Assembly: GCA_900317835.1 (NCBI GenBank)
Contig: ONIL01000004.1
Coordinates: forward strand, 1-64,000
Source of the DNA: an uncultured Prevotellaceae bacterium
GTDB taxonomy: Bacteria; Bacteroidota; Bacteroidia; Bacteroidales; Muribaculaceae
Length of the DNA stretch: 64,000 nucleotides
Direction: 5' to 3'
A program made the position numbers and the translations under genes. The notes below the pieces were generated by a model. That model worked only from the letters and a program-made list of their open reading frames with translations. It had not been told where the DNA came from and did no database searches. Below are positions 46,043-52,194 of the stretch, piece by piece. Position 1 is the first letter of the stretch; each line of letters starts with the position of its first letter.

Positions 46043-46077
46043 GGTGAGATAACTATGCAGTTATCTCACCTTTTTTT
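46043..46077 (+). terminator. Perfect intrinsic terminator upstream of HTH gene 1
   Basis: Arms GGTGAGATAACT (46043-46054) and AGTTATCTCACC (46059-46070), ATGC loop, then seven Ts. It lies 50 bp before the HTH 1 start codon, in the same direction. Confidence 0.85.
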
Positions 46078-46126
46078 GTATCTCTGCCGCCACGCAAGTG
46101 GCGGCACAAAAGACTATTGTACTGCT

Positions 46127-46363
46127 ATGTCAATACACATCGGAAAAGAGATTGAAGCTGAGCTGCGCCGTCAAGGGCGCGGCGTGACGTGGTTTGCCCA
46201 GCGTCTCCACTGTGACCGCACTAATGTGTATAACATCTTCAAGCGTGAGGGAATCGACACGATACTGCTGCAGCGCATCGGTGCCGTCTTGAACCGTAAC
46301 TTCTTCCTGCTCTATTGCCAGGAAGAGATCAACCATGCCGAAAACAAATCTACCGATGTGTAA
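46127..46363 (+). CDS. Small HTH protein 1
   Basis: A 78-aa XRE-like DNA-binding protein. The N-terminal helix MSIHIGKEIEAELRRQGRG leads into a helix-turn-helix (about 18-45, VTWFAQRLHCDRTNVYNIFK), followed by LLQRIGAVLNRNFFLLYCQE and a tail ending STDV. No ligand or dimerisation domain is present. The start at MSIHIG is chosen because all three array members begin there; an upstream extension would cross the terminator. It is about 95 percent identical in DNA to HTH gene 2, a recent duplicate. It is the likely reader of the TGTA palindromes (inference). Confidence 0.8.
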   Translation: MSIHIGKEIEAELRRQGRGVTWFAQRLHCDRTNVYNIFKREGIDTILLQRIGAVLNRNFFLLYCQEEINHAENKSTDV

Positions 46364-46411
46364 CGTGATCTTCAATGGCTAGCGAGGAGGCTCGGTCGCT
46401 GTTCGGTAAAA

Positions 46412-46470
46412 TGTAGAAAAATTTTCTACAGTGAAGTATTTGGTGATTCGGGATGAAAAGTGTATTTTTG
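46412..46470 (+). promoter_or_regulatory. Operator-promoter 2 of the HTH array
   Basis: TGTAGAA-N5-TTCTACA (46412-46430), TTTG (46439-46442), 20-bp spacer and TATTTTTG (46463-46470). The same spacing and nearly the same sequence as operator-promoter 1. Confidence 0.75.
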
Positions 46471-46475
46471 CAACT

Positions 46476-46771
46476 CAGAAAAAGCTGATACAAGCATCAC
46501 ATGAGTTTTTTGAAGGACACATATTGGAATAGTATGAAAGACGATATTGTGACAACGTCGGGAGGCGTAGTTGTGACACATTAAATCTGAATAAAATGGA
46601 TAGTGTAGTAGGGTGAACTATGCCCTTACGGATCGTCTGTCACAGGTGCCGAAAGGCATCTGCGGAAGCGGTATAGGTAAGTGACGCTAGACAACCCACT
46701 GGGCTCCCACACTCAAGTGTAACCTAAAGGGTCGCTACAAGGGAGCCGTTGCGGCTGATGTTTGTACTGCT
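46476..46771 (+). other. Leader 2 of the HTH array, structured
   Basis: Predicted leader of about 296 nt. It holds a 27-codon ORF (46501-46584) and then a GC-richer stretch with several hairpins: GTGCC-GAAA-GGCAT, ACACT-CA-AGTGT nested within a long-range GGCTCCC/GGGAGCC pairing, and AGCCG-TTG-CGGCT 15 bp before the start codon. I could not match it to a known riboswitch or ribozyme. Confidence 0.45.
46501..46584 (+). CDS. Possible leader peptide 2 (27 aa)
   Basis: ORF beginning MSFLKDTYWNSMKDDIVTTS within leader 2. It shares DTYW and nearby DNA with leader peptide 1. Coding status unproven. Confidence 0.35.
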   Translation: MSFLKDTYWNSMKDDIVTTSGGVVVTH

Positions 46772-47008
46772 ATGTCAATACACATCGGGAAAGAAATTGA
46801 AGCTGAGCTGCGCCGTCAAGGGCGTGGCGTGACGTGGTTTGCCCAGCGCCTCCACTGTGACCGCACTAATGTGTATAACATCTTCAAGCGCGAGGGAATC
46901 GACACGATACTGTTGCAGCGCATCGGTGCCGTGTTGAACCGCAATTTCTTCTTGCTCTATTGCCAAGAAGAGCTTGGGCGTGTGGAAAAAGTTTCAACGG
47001 ATGTGTAG
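46772..47008 (+). CDS. Small HTH protein 2
   Basis: A 78-aa paralogue of HTH protein 1 with an identical N-terminal 67 residues (MSIHIGKEIEAELRRQGRG... to the FFLLYCQEE region) and a different tail (LGRVEKVSTDV). Most DNA differences are silent, so the protein is under constraint. The start is fixed by the shared context TGTACTGCTATGTCAATAC. Its stop codon overlaps operator 3. Confidence 0.8.
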   Translation: MSIHIGKEIEAELRRQGRGVTWFAQRLHCDRTNVYNIFKREGIDTILLQRIGAVLNRNFFLLYCQEELGRVEKVSTDV

Positions 47009-47061
47009 TACTATATACAATACTCCAGTATAACCCATGATTGTGATTAGCAGTAATTTTG
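47004..47061 (+). promoter_or_regulatory. Operator-promoter 3 of the HTH array
   Basis: TGTAGTACTATATACA (47004-47019, TGTA-N8-TACA) with TAATTTTG at 47054-47061. The palindrome centre is 42.5 bp before the -7 box, as in the other three units, though the inner bases are less symmetric. Confidence 0.55.
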
Positions 47062-47143
47062 CATTTGCCAATTGAGACGTGCCCATCTCGCCTCAATGGC
47101 GTTAGCGTCTATCATTGTTCTAACGACTAATATATAGAAGAAA

Positions 47144-47233
47144 ATGAGTACAAGAAGTGAAATGAACTGTTGGCAATTTCCCCGAGAGCCACCTGTGTTA
47201 ATCTTGACATCGCTGCATATTTCGAGTTTTTAA
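47144..47233 (+). CDS. Possible leader peptide 3 (29 aa)
   Basis: ORF beginning MSTRSEMNCWQFPREPPVLI in leader 3. It is in a comparable position to the other two leader ORFs and has a Trp after CysTrp/TyrTrp-like context, but homology is not convincing. Confidence 0.25.
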   Translation: MSTRSEMNCWQFPREPPVLILTSLHISSF

Positions 47234-47325
47234 TGTTTTTATACCCTAGCTAAGTATAGATGGGGCCCGGGGCCGCGAGATTTAGAAAAGAGAATCAACA
47301 CAACGTCGCTCCGGCAAATGCAAGA

Positions 47326-47361
47326 GCCCCCCTCTTGTCCAATCGACCTAAGGAGGGGGGC
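47326..47361 (+). terminator. Terminator-like hairpin upstream of HTH gene 3
   Basis: Nine-base arms GCCCCCCTC and GAGGGGGGC with an 18-nt loop, followed by an AT-rich run. It is 47 bp before the HTH 3 start, paralleling the terminator in leader 1. Confidence 0.6.
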
Positions 47362-47407
47362 ATATTTTGATTAATGAAGGCTCGCCGTTAAGGGCGGTTA
47401 CAGGAAA

Positions 47408-47644
47408 ATGCCAATACACATAGGTAAAGAAATAAAGGCAGAGTTGGAGCGTCAGGAGCGTGGAGTGACCTGGCTCGCTGACAAGTTGCATTGCGACCGC
47501 ACCAATGTATATGACATTTTCAAGCGCCAGGGAATAGATACTCGCCTGCTCGAGCGCATCAGCGTCATCCTTCACCGCAATTTCTTTGCCCTGTATTGCC
47601 AGGAAGATAGTATCAAAGATGAAAACATTTCTACAGATGTGTAG
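47408..47644 (+). CDS. Small HTH protein 3
   Basis: A 78-aa XRE-like paralogue, more diverged: MPIHIGKEIKAELERQERG, then GVTWLADKLHCDRTNVYDIF and RLLERISVILHRNFFALYCQ, again ending STDV. Exact equality of length and the conserved terminal motif argue for the same function. The recognition helix (CDRTNVY) is the same in all three, so they may bind the same operator. The next genes on this strand are the envelope cluster, whose promoter region begins in this gene's stop codon. Confidence 0.8.
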   Translation: MPIHIGKEIKAELERQERGVTWLADKLHCDRTNVYDIFKRQGIDTRLLERISVILHRNFFALYCQEDSIKDENISTDV

Positions 47645-47697
47645 AATAATGTACAACACATCAAGCCTACGGGTTATGGCTTATATTAATACTTTTG
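47640..47697 (+). promoter_or_regulatory. Operator-promoter 4, before the envelope cluster
   Basis: TGTAGAATAATGTACA (47640-47655) and TACTTTTG (47690-47697). The palindrome centre is 42.5 bp upstream of the -7 box, linking this cluster to the HTH array by geometry. Confidence 0.55.
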
Positions 47698-47776
47698 TGA
47701 TTAGATAATTTCTCATCCATTCAGGTTGAGAAGGTCACGATTGATGGATTGTTAAATAATTAAAAACTAAATACTT

Positions 47777-48304
47777 ATGAAGAAGTTTTTGTTCTCAATT
47801 GTATTTATCTTGTTGTCAAGCTCAACTGCGAGTGCCATCTACTTTGACGATGATGGCATTCAGCAGGGGTATCGTGGTTTTGCCGATTTCTCTTATACAT
47901 TGGGTGTGGGTGACTGGGGCAAAAACCACGATCGCATTGGTATTATGACATCACATGGCTACCAGATTGCACCGCAATTCTTTGCTGGTGTGGGTGTGGG
48001 TTTCAATTACTATTTCAATGGCCACGATGAGTTGAGCAGTCTTCCTGTATTCGCTCATATCCGTAGCGACATCCTCGCCGATGAGATTACACCCTACATC
48101 GACCTCAGGGTTGGTTACTCATTGATTGATGTCGAGGGAGTGTATATCAATCCTTCAGTCGGTTGCAGGTTTGAACTCACTGATGACATCGGTCTCAACG
48201 TTGGCATTGGCTACACGATGCAGCAGTCAGAGTTCATTTTTCCTGGTGGCATCGAGAAACAGAACTGTGGCGGTATCGACTTTAGGGTAGGTATCGATTT
48301 TTAA
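47777..48304 (+). CDS. Small outer-membrane beta-barrel protein
   Basis: A 175-aa protein with a signal peptide (1-20, ending ASA) and alternating beta-strands with aromatic girdles (FADFSYTLGVGDW, FFAGVGVGFNYYF, GIDFRVGIDF at the C-terminus). The size suits an 8-strand barrel; the C-terminal Phe is typical for outer-membrane insertion. First gene of a five-gene cluster, 80 nt after promoter 4. Similar in type to the last gene of the cluster (50018). Function unknown. Confidence 0.75.
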   Translation: MKKFLFSIVFILLSSSTASAIYFDDDGIQQGYRGFADFSYTLGVGDWGKNHDRIGIMTSHGYQIAPQFFAGVGVGFNYYFNGHDELSSLPVFAHIRSDILADEITPYIDLRVGYSLIDVEGVYINPSVGCRFELTDDIGLNVGIGYTMQQSEFIFPGGIEKQNCGGIDFRVGIDF

Positions 48305-48330
48305 ATAATTGATTAAACAATACTGGTATA

Positions 48331-48654
48331 ATGAAAGACAAGATTTTAAAACTGATCATTGCTGGCACACTCGCATTGTTAGGCGCTTGTGTGTCACCCA
48401 CTCGGCTCAATTTCTCGTGTGACGACCCCACCATTGATATTTATATTGATGGAGAGTATGCGGGTAAGGCTTTGGTGAGCTATGTGTTCCCCAACTCAAA
48501 GCAAGACGTTGTGGTGAGTTGCTATGAAGGCGGCAAGGAAGTGTACCATCGCACCTTCAGCAAGGAAGGACGAATCAATAATGAATTGATCGACCTGCAG
48601 ATCGAGAGGAGTCTGCAATATTCTTCGGGTGGTAGAAAAGCGAAGACTAACTAA
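48331..48654 (+). CDS. PEGA-like lipoprotein
   Basis: A 107-aa lipoprotein with lipobox LLGAC (Cys20). The mature part has the PEGA-type pattern DPTIDIYIDGEYAGKALVSY, a short surface beta-sandwich motif. It is 26 bp after the barrel gene and 18 bp before the next PEGA protein. Probably an outer-membrane-anchored structural or sensing component; role unknown. Confidence 0.7.
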   Translation: MKDKILKLIIAGTLALLGACVSPTRLNFSCDDPTIDIYIDGEYAGKALVSYVFPNSKQDVVVSCYEGGKEVYHRTFSKEGRINNELIDLQIERSLQYSSGGRKAKTN

Positions 48655-48672
48655 TTATAATTGAAAATAGAC

Positions 48673-49386
48673 ATGAAACAGAAAGTATTATTGACCATGT
48701 TGCTGGTGCTGTGCACCGCCGTTTATGCATCAGCATTTGGCAAGACCAAGATCGTCAAGGTTTCGGTTGAGCCACGTGAGGCAGCGATCTATGTGGACAA
48801 CACCTTTGTGGGAAACGGCTTCGGTGAGTTTCCCTGTCCTAAAAAGAAAAACTCGGTGGCGGTCATCCGCGTTGAGTGTGATGGCTATCTCACCATCAAT
48901 ACCAAGTTTTATGGTGGTGACAAGCGCGAGAGTTTGCATCTGGTGATGCAGCCCGACGGTTTTATCAACGGAACTGAACCATCGGGTGCGGTAAACAAGT
49001 TCTTCACGATAGAAGTCGATAAGAAGTTCTATTCCAAGAAGGATGACGGGACCTATGACACCAAGACCGCCTGGAAGTTGCTACACCAGGTGTTGCTGAA
49101 TTATTTTGATGAAATCGAGACCACCGACTTCTATAGCGGCTATGTGCAGACCCCGTGGCACTACACTGATTTCACCATGAGCGACAAGCAGTTGCGCAAC
49201 AGGGTGGTTATCAGGGATATCTCTAATCCCGAGTTGGTGGCATTCCAGATTAAGGTGCTGAGCGAAGTGGCCGCCACCAAACTGGGTAAGCACGGCGAGT
49301 TTGTTGAGATTGACCGCATTCCCAGGGAACTGTCAAGCCTTATCCAGGAGTTGCAGACGCGAGTAGGTAAATTGCATAGTTTTTAA
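48673..49386 (+). CDS. Exported PEGA-domain protein
   Basis: A 237-aa protein from the ATG at 48673 (an in-frame TTG at 48661 is less likely). Signal peptide (1-22, ending ASA), PEGA-like domain (about 26-95; SVEPREAAIYVDNTFVGNG) and a C-terminal alpha/beta region (about 105-237) with no recognised family. The PEGA motif resembles that of the preceding lipoprotein, so the two may interact. Middle gene of the cluster. Confidence 0.7.
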   Translation: MKQKVLLTMLLVLCTAVYASAFGKTKIVKVSVEPREAAIYVDNTFVGNGFGEFPCPKKKNSVAVIRVECDGYLTINTKFYGGDKRESLHLVMQPDGFINGTEPSGAVNKFFTIEVDKKFYSKKDDGTYDTKTAWKLLHQVLLNYFDEIETTDFYSGYVQTPWHYTDFTMSDKQLRNRVVIRDISNPELVAFQIKVLSEVAATKLGKHGEFVEIDRIPRELSSLIQELQTRVGKLHSF

Positions 49387-49404
49387 TCCAAGATCATCGG
49401 TCCA

Positions 49405-50004
49405 ATGAACAAGAAGATTTTTTTTAATATATTGTTGATGGCTGCATTGGCGCTTGTTGTCAAAGCCAATGTGATTGTTGACGACTTCAGCGCCAACATT
49501 TACGGTTGGAACGAAGGCGAGATTGATGACGGCAAGATCGGCACAATCCAGATTATTAACGGCCAGTTGTTTATCCAGTCCAAGCATGATGAAGTGGCGC
49601 TGAAAACCCATTGCTATGCCCCAATTAATGTGGACAAAGACTTTAGGATTACGGCTCATGTCCTCATTGATAGGCTCAAGGACGACAGGCAGGTTGGCCT
49701 CATCTTTAACTATCGTGATGACGGCAATTTCTATTGCTTCTCATTCAGCGAGTACTCTGTGAGTTTCTTGCGCTATGTGGATAACCAGGAAGTGGGCAGT
49801 TACCACCAAGGCATCAAGTGGAAAAAGAAAAAGAAACTCGAGCAGGAGTGGACTTTGGCTAAAGAGGCTGACGAATTGGTGTTCTCGGTAGATGGCCAGG
49901 AACTCATCCGCATCAGGTATATGCCTCTGGACTATTGCGGTGTGGGCTTCTATACCATCAGTAAGCAGAAACTCACGGTGAATAAGATAGAGTATGCTCA
50001 ATAA
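49405..50004 (+). CDS. Exported jelly-roll (lectin/LamG-like) protein
   Basis: A 199-aa protein with a signal peptide (1-21) and one beta-sandwich domain: VIVDDFSANIYGWNEGEI, then VGLIFNYRDDGNFYCFSF and DYCGVGFYTISKQKLTVN. This layout is typical of concanavalin-like domains of the DUF1080/LamG type that bind or frame glycans. A lysine cluster (KWKKKKKLE) is unusual. It starts 18 bp after the PEGA gene. Confidence 0.65.
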   Translation: MNKKIFFNILLMAALALVVKANVIVDDFSANIYGWNEGEIDDGKIGTIQIINGQLFIQSKHDEVALKTHCYAPINVDKDFRITAHVLIDRLKDDRQVGLIFNYRDDGNFYCFSFSEYSVSFLRYVDNQEVGSYHQGIKWKKKKKLEQEWTLAKEADELVFSVDGQELIRIRYMPLDYCGVGFYTISKQKLTVNKIEYAQ

Positions 50005-50017
50005 AATCTATATTACA

Positions 50018-50521
50018 ATGAAGAATTATTTGTTTACAGTTGTGCTCTTGCTGGTGTCATCATTATTGATGAACGCGCAAGAGATAAAGTATCAAGGCGA
50101 AGTGGATTTAGGCGTTTCAATTACTACTGATGGATATCAGACAGGTACGGCAGTTGCGAATTTCCGCACCATTCATGGTGGGAAAATTGGTGATTACTTT
50201 TTTACAGGTTTGGGGTTTGGCGCTGACTGGTATTTCTTTGACGATGGAAGCAGCGGTGATGATTCTGAGGTTGTTATTCCCGTCTTTCTGAACTTGAAAG
50301 GATACTATCTAGCTAAAAAATATTTTAAACCATTTGTCTCTCTGGACTTTGGCTATGGCTTTGGTGTGACCCAAAGCATCAGTGGTGAAGGAGGATTCAT
50401 GTATTCACCTGCAATCGGTTTTCAATATAAGAAATTCCAATTTCAAGTTGGCTATGAACACCAGTTTATATCTGACATTGAATTCGGAGCTGGCCAAATA
50501 AAGGTGGGCGTCGTTTTCTGA
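50018..50521 (+). CDS. Second small outer-membrane beta-barrel protein
   Basis: A 167-aa barrel protein with a signal peptide (ending MNAQ) and strands ending FQVGYEHQF and IKVGVVF. The start MKNYLFT at 50018 is chosen over an upstream in-frame ATG at 49994, which would overlap the previous gene. Related in architecture to the barrel protein at 47777, so the cluster is flanked by two barrels. Last gene before a perfect 18-bp hairpin. Confidence 0.75.
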   Translation: MKNYLFTVVLLLVSSLLMNAQEIKYQGEVDLGVSITTDGYQTGTAVANFRTIHGGKIGDYFFTGLGFGADWYFFDDGSSGDDSEVVIPVFLNLKGYYLAKKYFKPFVSLDFGYGFGVTQSISGEGGFMYSPAIGFQYKKFQFQVGYEHQFISDIEFGAGQIKVGVVF

Positions 50522-50537
50522 TTTGTATTTGGAGGTT

Positions 50538-50584
50538 CAATAAGCGAGAGAGCATGTCAACTTGAAATGCTCTCTCGCTTATTG
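50538..50584. terminator. Perfect 18-bp bidirectional hairpin
   Basis: Arms 50538-50555 and 50567-50584 are exactly complementary with an 11-nt loop. It ends the envelope cluster and the convergent phosphatase gene. Confidence 0.85.
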
Positions 50585-50598
50585 TGATAATAGGTTGT

Positions 50599-52062
50599 TT
50601 ACTCGAAGATGGGGGTGCCGATGCAGCCGTTGGGTGCCTGGATGTGTAGCATGGCGCACACGGTGGCGGCGATGTCGGTCATGTGGGTGAGGCGTGAGGT
50701 CTCACCGGGGGTGATGTGCCATCCCATGAAGATGAGCGGGATATGTGAGTCGCTCTGGCTCCAGGTGCCGTGGTTGGAGCCGGCCCACTCGGGTTTGCCA
50801 GCATAGACACCCGTGCGTGGCACGATGTAAATCTCACCGCTGCGCTCGGGATAGTAACCCAGCTTGATGCGATCCTTGAGGATGGTGGGGATGGGGTAGG
50901 AGTCGATGTTGGCTACATCGATGGCCCACTGGATTTCCTCGGGTTCTTCCAGAGCCTTGCAGGCGGCTTGCATCACCTTGTCGTAGTCGAGTCTAGCGGC
51001 ATTGATGACCTCGTGGTTGAGGTAGAAAGTGTATTCCATCTCGGCCTTGAGCAAGCTGTCCACGCCAAACAGCTGTTTGAGCCGCTGGTTGGCAACGATG
51101 ATGGCATCGGGGTTGTGCCAGCAGCCGCTGGGCAGGCCGTGGGAGGTCATGCGGGGATAGCTGTGAGTGCCGCCATGGTCGGCACTGAGGAACAGCAGAT
51201 AGTTGCCGCGCCCGATGCGCTGGTCAAGAAGTTCGATGAAATGGGCGATTTCCTTGTCCAACTGCAGGTAAATGGAGTCGACCTTGGGCGAATGGGTGCC
51301 ATAATAATGAGCGCACATGTCGGTGTTAGAGACGCTGATGGCGAGCATGTCAGTGGCCTCGCCTTGACCCAGATTCTCGTTGATGAGGGCCTGCTCGGCG
51401 AGGGCGAAGGTGAGGGTAGTGCCCACAGGCTTGTTATAGACATCACTGGCGAGTTGGTCACGGTGCTGCTTATTGAAGTCGCTGACCCACTTGGGCAACT
51501 TGTCACGATAATAGGTGCTGGTGACGAACGATTTGCTGTTGCCGTCATACCAATAGGCTCCCACAGGATGATGGCCAGCGGGCAGGATGGCCGCGCGGTC
51601 CTTGAGGGCGATGCCCACGGCGCGGCTCTTGAAGTCGGTGGCTAGTTGCAGTTGGTCGGCAATGGTGGTGGTGATGAGGTTGCGAGGCGACTTGCCACGG
51701 GTTTTCTCATTGCCGCCAACACCACGCTCACTGTCGTCATGCACGCTGGTCACGTTCTTGCCATGCAGCATGAAGTTGTTGCCTGCGATGCCGTGAAAGG
51801 CGGGCGTGGTGCCTGTATAGATGGATGAGTGCCCTGCTGCGGTTACCGTGGGCACATAGTCGATGATGGTGTTGTTGCACAGGTAGCCGTCCTGGAGCAA
51901 AGTCTTGAATCCGCCCTCGCCCCACTGGTAGTTGTAAAGGTAGTCCCACCTCATTTGGTCAACAACAAGTCCAACCACGAGTTTCGGTCTTGCGGGCTGG
52001 GCTATAGCAGTCATTGCGGCCAAAAATGCCAGCAAAGTAATAAATTTGAGTCTCATGTGCAT
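50599..52062 (-). CDS. PafA-like alkaline phosphatase
   Basis: Exported phosphatase of the type I phosphodiesterase/PafA group, 487 aa. Signal peptide (about 1-22), metal ligand Asp in LVVDQMRWD, threonine nucleophile region PTVTAAGHSSIYTG (71-84), later ligands in SNTDMCAHYYG and SADHGGTHSY, and the final HGTWSQSDSHIP. A zinc phosphomonoesterase role in phosphate release is likely. Start at 52062 or 52056. It is monocistronic, with a -7 box TACTTTTG at 52097-52090 on the minus strand. Confidence 0.92.
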   Translation of the reverse strand: MHMRLKFITLLAFLAAMTAIAQPARPKLVVGLVVDQMRWDYLYNYQWGEGGFKTLLQDGYLCNNTIIDYVPTVTAAGHSSIYTGTTPAFHGIAGNNFMLHGKNVTSVHDDSERGVGGNEKTRGKSPRNLITTTIADQLQLATDFKSRAVGIALKDRAAILPAGHHPVGAYWYDGNSKSFVTSTYYRDKLPKWVSDFNKQHRDQLASDVYNKPVGTTLTFALAEQALINENLGQGEATDMLAISVSNTDMCAHYYGTHSPKVDSIYLQLDKEIAHFIELLDQRIGRGNYLLFLSADHGGTHSYPRMTSHGLPSGCWHNPDAIIVANQRLKQLFGVDSLLKAEMEYTFYLNHEVINAARLDYDKVMQAACKALEEPEEIQWAIDVANIDSYPIPTILKDRIKLGYYPERSGEIYIVPRTGVYAGKPEWAGSNHGTWSQSDSHIPLIFMGWHITPGETSRLTHMTDIAATVCAMLHIQAPNGCIGTPIFE

Positions 52063-52089
52063 ATTTTTGTTTTTATTTTTCAGTTGCTA

Positions 52090-52097
52090 CAAAAGTA
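52090..52097 (-). promoter_or_regulatory. -7 box of the phosphatase gene
   Basis: Reads TACTTTTG on the minus strand, 27 bp before the ATG. Divergent from the SusA-like gene. Confidence 0.45.
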
Positions 52098-52150
52098 CAC
52101 AAAAAACACCAGTTTTTGAACCAGTTGCATGAAAACAAATCATTTTTTTG

Positions 52151-52158
52151 TATTTTTG
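52151..52158 (+). promoter_or_regulatory. -7 box of the SusA-like gene
   Basis: TATTTTTG, 36 nt before the chosen ATG at 52195. It rules out an in-frame ATG at 52129. Confidence 0.55.
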
Positions 52159-52194
52159 CAGGTATCATTTAACCATTCAAACAGATATCCAAAA

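Larger units (their letters stand above)
45822..46126 (+). other. Leader 1 of the HTH array
   Basis: Predicted untranslated leader of about 305 nt before HTH gene 1. It carries an 18-codon ORF (45957-46013), a perfect intrinsic terminator (46043-46077) and a GNRA-capped hairpin (46085-46106). HTH gene 1 is expressed from this promoter only if RNA polymerase passes the terminator, so attenuation or a separate small RNA of about 255 nt is implied. Confidence 0.55.
47067..47407 (+). other. Leader 3 of the HTH array
   Basis: About 340 nt before HTH gene 3. It holds a 29-codon ORF (47144-47233) and a GC-rich hairpin (47326-47361) followed by CATATTTTGATT. The GGGGCCCGGGGCC stretch near 47263 is also self-complementary. 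Confidence 0.45.

Noticed and set aside
46590-46765. Possible hammerhead ribozyme (CTGATG and GAAA both present)
   Set aside because: The order and flanking stems do not match the hammerhead core; CTGATG is followed by T, not A, and lies after the GAAA.
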